Notes under the pieces: model-generated
What the model was told of the DNA's origin: nothing
The model's input: only the letters and a program-made list of their open reading frames with translations
Database searches by the model: none
Origin: Parasegetibacter sp. NRK P23
Lineage (GTDB): Bacteria; Bacteroidota; Bacteroidia; Chitinophagales; Chitinophagaceae
Assembly (NCBI RefSeq): GCF_023721715.1
Contig: NZ_JAMDLG010000001.1
Span: 181,001-245,000 of the forward strand
DNA length: 64,000 nt
Direction of reading: 5' to 3'
Part shown: one piece after another, positions 25,842-36,375 of the stretch
How the letters are laid out: every line of letters begins with the position of its first letter
Position numbering within the stretch: position 1 is the first letter of the stretch
Program-made: the position numbers and the translations under genes

Positions 25842-27065
25842 AACTGAAACATTTCTTCTCAATCATATTGCTGTTGATGGTCGCGGCCTTCCTGCATTCC
25901 TGCGGGAAAAACCAGTCCATGAACAAAAGAATCACCCTCTGGCGGAACGACCGCATCCGTTACGGTACCTATGTGGCGCATGAATGGATGAAACAGTTGT
26001 TCCCCGACGCGCAGGTCAGCAATGTAACAAAGGCCCCCGGCGTTTATGCTGATTTTACCGAAGAACCGGAGTCCTGGACGAATATGGGCGCGGACCCTTT
26101 TAAAAAACTCCGGGTCATCATCAGTCCCAAGGTATTACCCGATTCCAGGGAATGGAACCGGATGCTCGCACAACTGGGAGAAGGCGCGGAAATTTTTATC
26201 TCAACCACAAGAATCACCCGTGAAATGGCTGATTCCATGGCGATAGAACTGCGTTATTCTACCATTAACTTTGAAGAAACCGAAGACTCACTCGTTGCCT
26301 CCGTATACGATCCCGTAACATGGGAAGAGCATACCTACGCGTACCCGGGCTTCGACAGAAGTATGTATATTTCTTCTTATGACTCCCTCTACACGACCAT
26401 TCTGGGTACCAACGCCTTCGGACAACCGAATTTTGTACGGTTTGATTACAAAGGTGGCGGGAGTCTTTACCTGCATACCGCTCCGCTGGCTTTCTCCAAC
26501 TTCTTCCTGCTCCACAAAAACAACCATGAATACTTCGAAAAAACATTTTCCTGGATCGGGAAAAGTAAAACGGTGGTGGAGTGGGACGATTATTTCAGGA
26601 ACAGGAAAGAAGATGGTAACCAGTTCTCCCGTTTGCAGGTGATATTGAAGGAACCTGCTTTGCGCTCCGCATTTTGGGTGGTATTGCTCATTTTCGGGTT
26701 GATCTATCTTTTTGAAACGAAAAGAAAACAGTCGGCATTACCTGCTGTCCCAAAAATAAAAAACAGTGCCCGCGACTTTGTGGAAACCGTTTCAGCCTTG
26801 TATTACCAACGGCGGGACAATAAGAACCTGGGAGAAAAAATGATTCACCAGTTCGCGGAGCACCTGCAACGGAAATATTTTCTCCGCTTCGCCCCGGGTG
26901 ATAAAAATTTTCTGATTGCCCTTGCGGGGAAAACCGGCATGGGACAAACTTACCTGGAGGGGATGTGCTACAAAATGCAGATGTTGAAAGATTACCCGGA
27001 AGTAAGTGATGAACTGCTCCTGGAAGTAGCCGCGGACTTAAATAATTTTTATAAAAAAGAACAAC

Positions 27066-27073
<8 letters not shown>
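25838..27073 (+). CDS. DUF4350 domain-containing membrane-anchored protein
   Basis: 411 residues from GTG 25838. The signal segment ends in a possible lipobox (FLHSC, Cys22). A DUF4350-like periplasmic domain follows (about 35-230; FPDAQVSNVTKAPGVYADF, LGEGAEIFISTTRITREMAD, GGGSLYLHTAPLAFSNFFLL), then a membrane helix near 280 (SAFWVVLLIFGLIYLFETKR) and a helical cytoplasmic tail. The domain resembles ThuA/GATase-like folds without obvious catalytic residues. It overlaps the preceding gene by 4 nt and moxR by 8 nt, so the proteins are probably made in matched amounts and may form a complex. Confidence 0.82.
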
Positions 27074-28052
<979 letters not shown>

Positions 28053-28055
28053 CCG

Positions 28056-29399
28056 ATGCGGTTCTATAAAAAGTTCATCCGCCCGCTTTACCTTTCCCGG
28101 CGCACCTATTTTGTGCTGGGATTCCTTGCGCTGATCATGGTGGCGGCCTTTGGGATGCCCTTTTTGTTGGTCCCGGCGCAGTTGTGTGTTGGTTTCCTGG
28201 GTATCCTCACGCTGCTCGATTACCTCTTGTTGTTCGTTAAATCCACCCCCGTTTCGGTAAAACGGGTGCTGCCGGAACGTTTCAGTAATGGCGATCCAAA
28301 TCCTGTGAGCTGGGCACTCTTCAACCATACCACATTTCCGATACATACCCGGCTGCTGGATGAAATGCCTGTTCAACTGGCACAGCTCCGTAAATGGACC
28401 ACTAAAGTATTGCAGCCCGGAAAAGAAGTATTGGTGGAAGAAGAAGTGCGGCCCGTGGAAAGAGGAATATATGTTTTCGATCGCATTATTCTTTTGCTGA
28501 AATCACCACTGGGATTGGTGGTGAGAAGGGTGGAAGCGGGTGCGCCCGAAGAAGTGAAAGTGTACCCTTCCTACCTGGAGATCAGGAAGTACAGTCTGCT
28601 GGCATTTTCGGACGCACGCTCCGAAACGGGCAACCGTGCCATTCGAAGGATCGGCCACAGTATGGAGTTTGAACAGATCAAAGAATATGTACTGGGCGAC
28701 GATGTGCGGGCCGTGAACTGGAAAGCCACCGCGCGCCGCGGGCAACTGATGGTGAACCATTATACCGATGAACGTGCCCAACAGGTGTATTGCGTGATCG
28801 ACAAGAGCCGGGTGATGAAGATGAGCTTCGCCGGACTCACGCTGCTGGATTATGCCATCAACGCTTCACTCATGTTGTTGCGTGTGGCCCTGCTGAAACA
28901 GGACAAAGCAGGACTACTGAGTTTTTCGGATAAGATAGACACGCTTTTACCTGCTGAACGAAGAGGCGGACAAATGGGGCTGGTGCTGGAAACGCTCTAT
29001 AAAGAAAAGACCGGCTTCCGCGAAGCGGATTACGAGCGTTTATACGCTACCGTTAAACGGAATATTCCGCAGAGAAGTCTGCTGGTGCTGTTCACGAATT
29101 TCGAATCCCGTGCTTCGCTGGAAAGGCAGCTTCCTTATCTTCAAAGTATGGCATCCCGGCATCTTTTGCTGGTCGTGTTCTTCGAAAACCCTGAGTTGGA
29201 AGGCATGGCTTCGTTGGAAGATGGTTCCGTGGAAACCTTATACAAACAAACCATCGCCAGACAGTTCATCCAGGAAAAAAGATGGATGGTACGGGAGCTC
29301 CAGCGCAAAGGAATTCTATCCGTGCTGTGCGCACCGGAAGCCGTAACCATTCAAACCGTGAACAAATACCTCGAACTGAAAGGCCGTATGCTCATCTGA
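28056..29399 (+). CDS. DUF58 domain-containing membrane protein
   Basis: 447 residues. Two N-terminal membrane helices (about residues 20-60) are followed by a beta-rich domain and the DUF58 core: RRIGHSMEFEQIKEYVLGDD, VRAVNWKATARRGQLMVNHY and QQVYCVIDKSRVMKMSFAGL. Downstream is a VWA-like fold in which SLLVLFTNFESRASLERQLPY holds one strand. It is the usual partner of MoxR and probably displays its VWA-like domain at the inner membrane. It is the last gene of the five-gene operon; truB follows after 36 nt with its own TTG start. Confidence 0.9.
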   Translation: MRFYKKFIRPLYLSRRTYFVLGFLALIMVAAFGMPFLLVPAQLCVGFLGILTLLDYLLLFVKSTPVSVKRVLPERFSNGDPNPVSWALFNHTTFPIHTRLLDEMPVQLAQLRKWTTKVLQPGKEVLVEEEVRPVERGIYVFDRIILLLKSPLGLVVRRVEAGAPEEVKVYPSYLEIRKYSLLAFSDARSETGNRAIRRIGHSMEFEQIKEYVLGDDVRAVNWKATARRGQLMVNHYTDERAQQVYCVIDKSRVMKMSFAGLTLLDYAINASLMLLRVALLKQDKAGLLSFSDKIDTLLPAERRGGQMGLVLETLYKEKTGFREADYERLYATVKRNIPQRSLLVLFTNFESRASLERQLPYLQSMASRHLLLVVFFENPELEGMASLEDGSVETLYKQTIARQFIQEKRWMVRELQRKGILSVLCAPEAVTIQTVNKYLELKGRMLI

Positions 29400-29435
29400 G
29401 GAAATCATTTATCCTTTACCTTCGCAAAAAAAGCA

Positions 29436-30137
29436 TTGGAAGCAGCGCAGAATCCTTTTGAGGCCGGACAGGTGATTTTAGTGAACAAGCCACTGGAGTG
29501 GACCTCATTCGATGTGGTAAGGAAGATCAGGAATACCATCCGGATCAAAAAAGTGGGACACGCCGGCACACTGGATCCGCTGGCCACAGGATTACTCATC
29601 GTATGCACCGGGAAATTTACCAAACGCATCAACGAATTCATGGCGCAGGAAAAGGAATATACCGGCACCATTACATTGGGCGCTGTGACCCCTACCTATG
29701 ACCTGGAAAGTGAACCCGTCGATTTTAAACCCTTCGATCATATAACTGAAACACAGCTTCGCGAAGCCACTCTTCCTTTTATAGGCGATATCATGCAGGT
29801 GCCACCTGCGCATTCCGCCATCAAAAAAGACGGGAAACGGTTGTATGAACTGGCACGGAAAGGCGAGGAGGTGATCGTGGAGCCGCGGCCCGTTACCATC
29901 CGCGAATTTGAACTCACGGCCATCGAAATGCCCGTGGTGCATTTCAGGGTGGTATGCTCAACGGGAACCTATATCCGCAGTTTGGCACATGATTTTGGCC
30001 AGCAACTTGGTTGCGGTGGATACATGAGCAGTTTGTGCAGAACCAGGATTGGAGCCTTCACACTACATGAATCGGTAACGATGGAGGAGTTCGATAAAAA
30101 TGCCCGTGCCCTGCTGGCCTTACATCAGAACGGGTAG
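29436..30137 (+). CDS. truB: tRNA pseudouridine-55 synthase
   Basis: 233 residues. The catalytic Asp lies in the TruB motif KVGHAGTLDPLATGLLIVCTG (in part; D about residue 48). Other landmarks are VNKPLEWTSFDVVRKIR at the start, MQVPPAHSAIKKDGKRLYELAR and the RNA-contact segment STGTYIRSLAHDFGQQLG. It isomerises U55 in the T-loop of all elongator tRNAs. TTG at 29436 is the only sensible start. The 3' end overlaps the convergent tamL gene by 13 bp. The short type without PUA domain is usual in Bacteroidota. Confidence 0.95.
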   Translation: MEAAQNPFEAGQVILVNKPLEWTSFDVVRKIRNTIRIKKVGHAGTLDPLATGLLIVCTGKFTKRINEFMAQEKEYTGTITLGAVTPTYDLESEPVDFKPFDHITETQLREATLPFIGDIMQVPPAHSAIKKDGKRLYELARKGEEVIVEPRPVTIREFELTAIEMPVVHFRVVCSTGTYIRSLAHDFGQQLGCGGYMSSLCRTRIGAFTLHESVTMEEFDKNARALLALHQNG

Positions 30138-32548
30138 TTGATCCCCAGTTGTAATTGCCCGGAATTCAGACTGAGTTTATGGAACCATCCGTCGTTGATG
30201 TCGGAATAGAACGGATTTTTCAGTTTGAACGCGTAATCGAGCCGGATCAGGAAATAATCGAAATCAAGGCGTAAACTTGTTCCACCGGCCACCGCGAGGT
30301 CTTTGTACAGTCTGCTCAGGTTGAATTCTATCGGAAGCTGTTCATTCAGGCCAGAACCTTTTAACACTTCGGGACGGTACCACACATTTCCGATATCGGT
30401 GAACAGGGCGCTTTTCAGTTTAATGCCGCCTAATGTGCCCAGGTTGAAGCGGTATTCGATATTGCCTTCCAGTTGAATATCGCCCAGGCGAAGCCCTGCG
30501 GGAAGCTGCGCGTTGAAAGCGGAATCATTCACGGAACCGGGACCCAGTGAACGTACTGTCCATGCCCTCATGCTGTTGGGACCTCCGGCGAAGAATTGAC
30601 GGAAGAAGGGCAACGTGAAATTCTTATCATTGTTTTCGCCATAGGAGTAACCATAGCCTCCCATCAAACGAAAAGCCCAGAGCGATTTTGGTTGTTCTAT
30701 CTTATACACATATTCCGCATCCAGCTTCACGAAACGGAACAGGTCGTTGTACAATCCTTTGAAGAGGAAACCGGTTAATCCACCGGATTCCTCCACTGCC
30801 AGTTTTATGTACCTGAACTTATTGGACCTGGTTTTAGAGTTCACGAAACTGAACTTGGTTCCGATAATCAGCCCATCGGAGAAATTATACGCCAGCAAGG
30901 GGTTGGCCCTGATCAGTGAGTCGAGGCCGGGTTTCCTTGTCAGACTATTCAACTCAATATTAAAGGGGCTGAAGAAAAACACGTTGTTCCGGCGGGCCGA
31001 TTCGAAACCGATGGAAGTGTTGATGGTTCCCAGGTTGAAATAATCTTTCCTTTCTGTGTAACCTGCGGTAGCGTTGATGATCGTACGTTCGGAACGGAGC
31101 CTGGTATTTTGCGGACGCAGTTTGATCAGCAGTTTTGGAATGGAATAACTATGGCTCAGTGAAAGTTGCCTGGTGAGGATAAAAGCCGTTCCACGCGATG
31201 GGTTCAGTTCAATTCCGCCCCGGAGTTGCGTACTCGATTGAATGGCTTCCCGTGCCACATTTTTATTCCGGATACCAATGTTCGCGCCCAGCCCGAGCAG
31301 GTTACCGGTGGCAAAGGCGTCGCTGCCGGTGTTGCGGCTTCCTTCCAGTTCGAAAATCAGACTTTGTTTCATAGAAGGGGATAGGCGGATATCGAAATCC
31401 ACTTTCGGAACCGTGTCGTTCCTGATGCCCGTGGCTTCCACCGTAACCTGTTGCCATACCCCAAGCTGGTTGTAGGCGTTTACGGTACGCACATAATCGA
31501 TCTGTCGGAAAAGGCTGTCTTTTTCCAGTCTTGACTGCCGGGTAAGAAACCCCGGTTTGTATTTGTTCTTATCGTAATAAATTTCAAATCCCCGGTGTTC
31601 CATCCGTTTAAAGCGCGAAGCGCCGGAGGTGTCGGCCAGTTCCAGTTCAGGGAAAATGCGCACGTTGCCGATATAATGTTGCAGGAGTTTCGTGGAATCT
31701 GTGACGGGCCGTTTTTTGATGGTCACTTTCACCGTGGGTTTCTCCTTTCTTTTCTGTGCTTCCTCCAGCAGAGACAGCTGGTCGAAAGGATCGTTATCTA
31801 TGGTGATCAGCGACAAATCAACCGTATCCGCTTCAGCATAAAGATCGTCCGCGATGAATTTGAAGTACCCGTTATTTTTGAAAACATCGCCCAGCCTTTC
31901 CAGTTCACGGGCCACATCCGCCTGCCGGAAGCGATCTCCTTTTTTAAGCAGGGGAGTGGTAGCGGTGATGGTGGAATTCCTGAGCGCGCGGGGATTGAGT
32001 GCCAATGCCTGTAACATGCTATCGGAAAGTGCGTACCGGAGGGTATCAATCAGCAGTGGGGGACCCACTTTCGCCGTAAAAAAGAGGTGTGCGCGGGTTT
32101 GAGGGCCGCGGTATTTTTTCCCGGAGAAGAAATAAGAGAAAGTATAACTCAGCCTTTCGGAGAAGTTGCTCGGGTATTCATCCATAAAAACGCTATCGCT
32201 CACGGATGAACGGAAAAATCCTTCCGTCTCCAACAGGGCATTCATGAAAACCTTGCTGCGGGCGGCATTGGCGGAATCGTAAGCCGGGGGTGCCACCAGT
32301 TCCCTGTAAAGGCCGGCGTAAGACTTGGTCCGGAGCCGCAAACTGTCGTCCAGTTGCCCTTGTAACCTTATTTCCAGTGCTTTTTTTTCTGTGGCGGGCA
32401 TATCGCCCTCAACGGTTATCGTATTTTTGAAAACGAAAGGCGTCCCCCGCTGGAACCTTTTCGGGACCGTACATGCGTGAAGCAGCAGCAGTGCGCAAAT
32501 CGTAACTGTAAAAAAGCGGATATTTGGGCCACTGCAGGGATGGGTCAT
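30125..32548 (-). CDS. tamL: TamL-type BamA-family outer-membrane assembly lipoprotein
   Basis: 807 residues. The signal peptide has lipobox LLLHAC (Cys26), so the protein is a lipoprotein, as known for Bacteroidota TamL and not for BamA. POTRA-like repeats occupy about 40-330, and the C-terminal 16-strand Omp85 barrel carries FRQFFAGGPNSMRAWTVRSLGPG (in part), the substrate-loop region, ending in LQLGINYPF with terminal Phe. With TamB it helps place proteins or lipids in the outer membrane. No tamB is in the window. It is divergent from trmH and convergent with truB. Confidence 0.9.
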   Translation of the reverse strand: MTHPCSGPNIRFFTVTICALLLLHACTVPKRFQRGTPFVFKNTITVEGDMPATEKKALEIRLQGQLDDSLRLRTKSYAGLYRELVAPPAYDSANAARSKVFMNALLETEGFFRSSVSDSVFMDEYPSNFSERLSYTFSYFFSGKKYRGPQTRAHLFFTAKVGPPLLIDTLRYALSDSMLQALALNPRALRNSTITATTPLLKKGDRFRQADVARELERLGDVFKNNGYFKFIADDLYAEADTVDLSLITIDNDPFDQLSLLEEAQKRKEKPTVKVTIKKRPVTDSTKLLQHYIGNVRIFPELELADTSGASRFKRMEHRGFEIYYDKNKYKPGFLTRQSRLEKDSLFRQIDYVRTVNAYNQLGVWQQVTVEATGIRNDTVPKVDFDIRLSPSMKQSLIFELEGSRNTGSDAFATGNLLGLGANIGIRNKNVAREAIQSSTQLRGGIELNPSRGTAFILTRQLSLSHSYSIPKLLIKLRPQNTRLRSERTIINATAGYTERKDYFNLGTINTSIGFESARRNNVFFFSPFNIELNSLTRKPGLDSLIRANPLLAYNFSDGLIIGTKFSFVNSKTRSNKFRYIKLAVEESGGLTGFLFKGLYNDLFRFVKLDAEYVYKIEQPKSLWAFRLMGGYGYSYGENNDKNFTLPFFRQFFAGGPNSMRAWTVRSLGPGSVNDSAFNAQLPAGLRLGDIQLEGNIEYRFNLGTLGGIKLKSALFTDIGNVWYRPEVLKGSGLNEQLPIEFNLSRLYKDLAVAGGTSLRLDFDYFLIRLDYAFKLKNPFYSDINDGWFHKLSLNSGQLQLGINYPF

Positions 32549-32589
32549 ATATATTGAAGAAAAAATTGTCGCAAAATCACTGAACGTTC

Positions 32590-33318
32590 ATGTTATCTAA
32601 ATCCAGGGTCAAATATATCCAAAGTTTAAGCCAGAAAAAATTTCGCCGCAGTGCGGAAGTGTTCCTGGTGGAAGGTCCGAAGTGTGTGGAAGAAATGATG
32701 GCAGAAGCGCCGCAGGCGATTGAAGCGGTGTACGCCCTGAAGGAATGGTGCGAAGTGCATCCCGCTGTGCCTTCCTTGGAGGAAATCACGCCGGAAGAAT
32801 TAGCAAAAATTTCGCAGCTCACCACACCCAACCAGGTGCTGGCCCTGGTGAGAAAACCCCAGCCGGCTGTGGCGTTTGATCCCCGCAACAAGATCAGCCT
32901 TTTCCTCGAAACCATCCAGGACCCGGGCAATATGGGCACCATCATCCGGCTTGCCGACTGGTTCGGCATCACGCAGGTGGCAGCCACGCCCGATTCTGTC
33001 GATTTCTTTCACCCCAAAGTCGTGCAGTCTACCATGGGCAGCATATTAAGGGTCAAATGTTTTGAAATGGAAACGACCGGACTACTCCATCAGGCGGGAA
33101 TGGTGCCCGTTTGGGCTGCCACACTCGAAGGGAAAGACATCCGCGAACTGGAGGTGCCTGATGAAGCGGTGATCGTGATCGGAAACGAATCGCGGGGGAT
33201 CAGCGATGCTCTTCGGACAGAAGTGGACCAGGAGATCATGATACCCCGTTTCGGAAAGGCGGAATCGCTGAATGCTGCCATGGCAACCGGGGTACTGCTG
33301 GGGTGGCTGAGGATTTAG
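32590..33318 (+). CDS. TrmH/SpoU-family RNA 2'-O-methyltransferase
   Basis: 242 residues. An N-terminal substrate-binding domain (KKFRRSAEVFLVEGPKCVEEMM) precedes the SPOUT knot with the three SpoU motifs: ETIQDPGNMGTIIRLADWFG, AVIVIGNESRGIS and IPRFGKAESLNAAMATGVLL. It methylates a ribose in rRNA or tRNA using S-adenosylmethionine; the site (for example 23S G2251 as for RlmB) cannot be decided from sequence alone. The promoter is probably in the 41-nt gap shared with tamL. Confidence 0.9.
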   Translation: MLSKSRVKYIQSLSQKKFRRSAEVFLVEGPKCVEEMMAEAPQAIEAVYALKEWCEVHPAVPSLEEITPEELAKISQLTTPNQVLALVRKPQPAVAFDPRNKISLFLETIQDPGNMGTIIRLADWFGITQVAATPDSVDFFHPKVVQSTMGSILRVKCFEMETTGLLHQAGMVPVWAATLEGKDIRELEVPDEAVIVIGNESRGISDALRTEVDQEIMIPRFGKAESLNAAMATGVLLGWLRI

Positions 33319-33320
33319 TT

Positions 33321-33494
33321 TCAGGGATTCGGCCTGCTCTTTTTTGATAATTGATTTACTTTCGAAATCTCTTTTAACCGTTGTACTTGTGCTAAAGCCT
33401 GTGCATAGGAAATTTCTGATTGCTGTGCAATGATTCGTTGCCCTCTCAATGACAACTTCTTCAATGATATTTTTAAGTTGGATTCTGGTATCAT
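33321..33494 (-). CDS. Possible 57-residue small protein
   Basis: The frame starts at ATG 33494 with AAAGG nine nucleotides upstream and ends in TGA at 33321. The product starts MIPESNLKISLKKLSLRGQR and continues with a Gln/Ala/Leu-rich amphipathic helix (SYAQALAQVQRLKEISK). It lies 42 nt after the stop of the LolC-type gene, on the same strand, and fills most of the gap to trmH. It is more AT-rich than its neighbours. It could be a real small protein or chance; a competing minus-strand frame is open over the same bases. Confidence 0.35.
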   Translation of the reverse strand: MIPESNLKISLKKLSLRGQRIIAQQSEISYAQALAQVQRLKEISKVNQLSKKSRPNP

Positions 33495-33536
33495 TTTTCA
33501 GCCTTTGCTGTAAAATTATGAAAGATAGCGTACCAC

Positions 33537-34775
33537 TCACCTGAATTGTATCGCCTTCACCGGCTTAATCATCCTGATCACCACCGTAGGCACCACCAGC
33601 GTGGCGAAACACACCACCAGCGTACCTGCCGCTACCGCCAATACCTGCCACCAAACAATCTTAATGGGGGCCACGGCCATATAATAGGCTTCTTCATTCA
33701 ATGAAATTATCCCCGTGCTTTGTTGCAGGAAACACACGCCCAGCCCTACGGCCAGTCCCAGCACAATGCCCAGTCCGGTGATCATTGAAGCATGGTAAAG
33801 GAATATGGTACGGATCGACCAGTCGGGCATCCCGACCGCTTTCAGGATACCGATCATACGTGTACGTTCCAGCACAAGTATGATGAGGCAGGTGATGAGG
33901 TTGATGATGGCCACCACGATCATGATGGTGATCACCACGCCTTTGTTCATGTTCTGGATGTTTAGCCAGTCGAAGATGTTGGGGTATATTTCCCGGATGG
34001 TACGGCTGTTCCAGGCGGCGGGCAGTTCTTCGTAAATCTGATAGCTTACGGAGTCCATCTGCTCGTAATCTTTGAGGAATAGTTCGTAGCCGCCGATTTC
34101 ATCGGGTTGCCAGTCATTGAGTTTCTGGATAAGCTTCAGGTCGCCGATGGCGTAGGATTTATCGTATTCTTCGATGCCCGTTTTAAAGATACCCGCTATT
34201 TTCAGCGGACGCGCACGGGGTGTAGTGCTGTTGGCCTGGATGAAGAAAAGGATCAGCGTGTCGCCCACCTTTACATCCAGTTGTTTCGCTGTGTAAGCCG
34301 AAATATTGATTTCGTTGCTGAAACTGGAATCCTGGAATTGGATCCAGCGTCCTTCTTTCAGGAAACCGTTCAGCGTATTGAAGTTGTATTCTTTTTCCAC
34401 CCCTTTCAACAATGCGCCTTCCATGTTTTCACTGTTCTTCTTCTTCAGCATCGCGTAGCGGGTACCGAAGGTTTGAATGGTGGCAATGGCGGGATTGTTT
34501 TGAAGGGTCCGCAACACGGTATCGTTGCGCTGGATGGGTAATTCTTCTGCAATGGTGACCTTGCTGGGTTCAAAATGCTGCACGCGCACATGACCCCAGA
34601 AACTGAATACCTTCTGGCTCACCACTTCCTGGAAGCCGTTCACCATCGCTAACGTAACGATCATAACGGCCACGCTCACCGTGGTGGCGGCTACGGCCAG
34701 CCGGATGATGAACCTGGAAAACGATTTCTGTTTGTTGAACGCAATGCGCTGCGCTATAAAACCTGCAACCCGCAA
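33537..34775 (-). CDS. FtsX-like ABC permease of LolC/LolE type
   Basis: 412 residues. Topology is one N-terminal helix (FIIRLAVAATTVSVAVMIVT), a periplasmic MacB/PCD-like domain of about 210 residues, and three C-terminal helices in the FtsX domain (VVITIMIVVAIINLITCLII; HASMITGLGIVLGLAVGLGV; VLAVAAGTLVVCFATLVVPT). Proteins of this type lift lipoproteins out of the inner membrane with the ATPase LolD, which is not in this window. The start is TTG at 34775; no in-frame ATG precedes the conserved FIAQRIAFNKQKSFSRFIIR start. LolC/E identity is likely but other FtsX permeases are possible. Confidence 0.85.
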   Translation of the reverse strand: MRVAGFIAQRIAFNKQKSFSRFIIRLAVAATTVSVAVMIVTLAMVNGFQEVVSQKVFSFWGHVRVQHFEPSKVTIAEELPIQRNDTVLRTLQNNPAIATIQTFGTRYAMLKKKNSENMEGALLKGVEKEYNFNTLNGFLKEGRWIQFQDSSFSNEINISAYTAKQLDVKVGDTLILFFIQANSTTPRARPLKIAGIFKTGIEEYDKSYAIGDLKLIQKLNDWQPDEIGGYELFLKDYEQMDSVSYQIYEELPAAWNSRTIREIYPNIFDWLNIQNMNKGVVITIMIVVAIINLITCLIILVLERTRMIGILKAVGMPDWSIRTIFLYHASMITGLGIVLGLAVGLGVCFLQQSTGIISLNEEAYYMAVAPIKIVWWQVLAVAAGTLVVCFATLVVPTVVIRMIKPVKAIQFR

Positions 34776-34852
34776 ACGGCATGATTTTAGTACCGCTCAA
34801 ACTTAGTGCAATTCATACAAACAAACTATATTTATCTCCTTTATCCCGATTC

Positions 34853-36136
34853 ATGAGAGTTATACCCGTTTTATTGCTGATCTGCCTTGCAGGAACGCTG
34901 CGCGCGCAACCGATAGAAGAAAACACCTTTCTCCCCAATATCGCTTCAGTTAAATTGTATCCTTACGGCAACCAGACAGGCTATCCCATCCTCACCCTGG
35001 GCAGCTCCGAAAGGTTGGAACTGCACTTCGATGACCTCGATGCCGATGTGAAAAATTATTATTATACGTTTCAACTGTGTAATGCAGACTGGACACCGGC
35101 CATGCTCAACAGCCTGGATTTTATCAAAGGCTTCTCGCAAACCAGGATCAGCACCTACAGGAATGCTTCCATTGCGCTCACCAGGTATACGCATTACCAG
35201 GCCGAATTGCCCGACCGCAATATGATCCCTTCCCGCTCCGGTAATTATATATTGAAAGTTTACCTGAATGGGGATACTTCAAAACTGGCTTTCACCAAAC
35301 GGTTTCTAGTGGTGCAGCCGTTGGCGAAAATTGCCGCCCAGGTTCAGCAACCATTCAATGGGAGTATTTTCAGAACGCACCAGAAGATTCAGTTCTCTGT
35401 AAACATCGGTTCCCTCCAGGCTTCCGTGCCCAACCAGCAGGTGAAGGTGTTTATTTTGCAAAACAACCGCTGGGACAATGCGGTCACCAATCTCGTACCC
35501 ACTTTCGTTCGGCAGAACGTGCTGGAATACAATACGGAACAACAGGCGGTTTTCCCCGCTGGAAGGGAATGGCGCTGGCTCGACCTCAGAAGTTTCCGCC
35601 TGCAGAGCGACCGCGTAAGCAACGCCAGTTATAAACCCGGAGGAACGGAGCTTTTCCTTCGTCCCGATCCGGAACGGAAAGAATTGCGCAGCGCTTTTTA
35701 CCGCGACAACAACGGCATGTACTATATAGAACCCATGGAGTCGGTGAACCCTTTCTGGCAGGGCGATTACGCCACGGTGCATTTTAAATACGTGCCCAAA
35801 AACATTCAGGCGTACCGAGGGAAGGAATTGCTGCTGTTCGGAGAACTGACCAATTATGGAAAAGCGCCGGGAGCCCGCATGACTTTTAATGAAGAAAGCG
35901 GCTTCTTTGAAACCAGTCTGTTCCTCAAACAAGGTTATTACGATTACGAATATGTGCTGAAAGATCCATCAAAGCCAAATGTTCCGCCCGATGTTTCCCT
36001 CACTGAAGGTGACAATTGGGAAACTGAAAATGTGTATACGATCCTGGTGTATTTCCGTGCTTTCGGCGGAAGAGTGGATGAACTGGTGGGCATCGAAAAG
36101 GTAAACAGTTTGCAGGGACGCACTGGCGTTCAGTAA
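34853..36136 (+). CDS. DUF5103 / type IX secretion plug-domain protein
   Basis: 427 residues from ATG 34853. Signal peptide MRVIPVLLLICLAGTLRAQ. Beta-rich mature protein with the DUF5103 landmarks SVKLYPYGNQTGYPILTLGS, LELHFDDLDADVKNYYYTFQLC and LTRYTHYQAELPD at the front, and FFETSLFLKQGYYDYEYVLK and YTILVYFRAFGGRVDEL at the end. The family includes the T9SS plug protein that blocks the SprA channel. Whether this member does so is not shown; a T9SS must exist here because a sorting domain occurs at the right edge. A weak promoter (TATATTTA near 34828) precedes it. Confidence 0.82.
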   Translation: MRVIPVLLLICLAGTLRAQPIEENTFLPNIASVKLYPYGNQTGYPILTLGSSERLELHFDDLDADVKNYYYTFQLCNADWTPAMLNSLDFIKGFSQTRISTYRNASIALTRYTHYQAELPDRNMIPSRSGNYILKVYLNGDTSKLAFTKRFLVVQPLAKIAAQVQQPFNGSIFRTHQKIQFSVNIGSLQASVPNQQVKVFILQNNRWDNAVTNLVPTFVRQNVLEYNTEQQAVFPAGREWRWLDLRSFRLQSDRVSNASYKPGGTELFLRPDPERKELRSAFYRDNNGMYYIEPMESVNPFWQGDYATVHFKYVPKNIQAYRGKELLLFGELTNYGKAPGARMTFNEESGFFETSLFLKQGYYDYEYVLKDPSKPNVPPDVSLTEGDNWETENVYTILVYFRAFGGRVDELVGIEKVNSLQGRTGVQ

Positions 36137-36178
36137 ACAAAAATTTTTCCAACCTGTTCGGGATCAGGATAAAACGCC

Positions 36179-36186
36179 TATATTTG
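36179..36186 (+). promoter_or_regulatory. -7 element of the SRP RNA promoter
   Basis: TATATTTG matches TAnnTTTG exactly and is followed by CAG, placing transcription start at about 36191, the first base of the RNA. The -33 region has only a partial match (TGTTC near 36154). Confidence 0.65.
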
Positions 36187-36190
36187 CAGT

Positions 36191-36286
36191 CGGCAAGTCT
36201 TATACGACCAGCTCCTGCTAAATCCCCCAGGGCCGGAAGGCAGCAAGGGTAGGCGGTTGTAGCGGTGCGATGTAAGTAACTTGCCG
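36191..36286 (+). ncRNA. ffs: Signal recognition particle RNA (4.5S-type)
   Basis: About 96 nt. The termini CGGCAAGT and ACTTGCCG pair, and the apical domain has the invariant core CCAGGGCCGGAAGGCAGCAA with a GGAA tetraloop, which binds Ffh. It is of the short bacterial type lacking the Alu domain. The terminal stem followed by TTTTTT also acts as terminator. A -7 element lies 5 nt upstream. It stands between the T9SS plug-domain gene and fsa. Confidence 0.93.
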
Positions 36287-36375
36287 TTTTTTATTTTATC
36301 TCTTCCCTCCGCTGTTTTCAATTTTGATGTTCCTCCCCAATCCAGTATTTTCGTCAAAACAAAACATCTATAATC

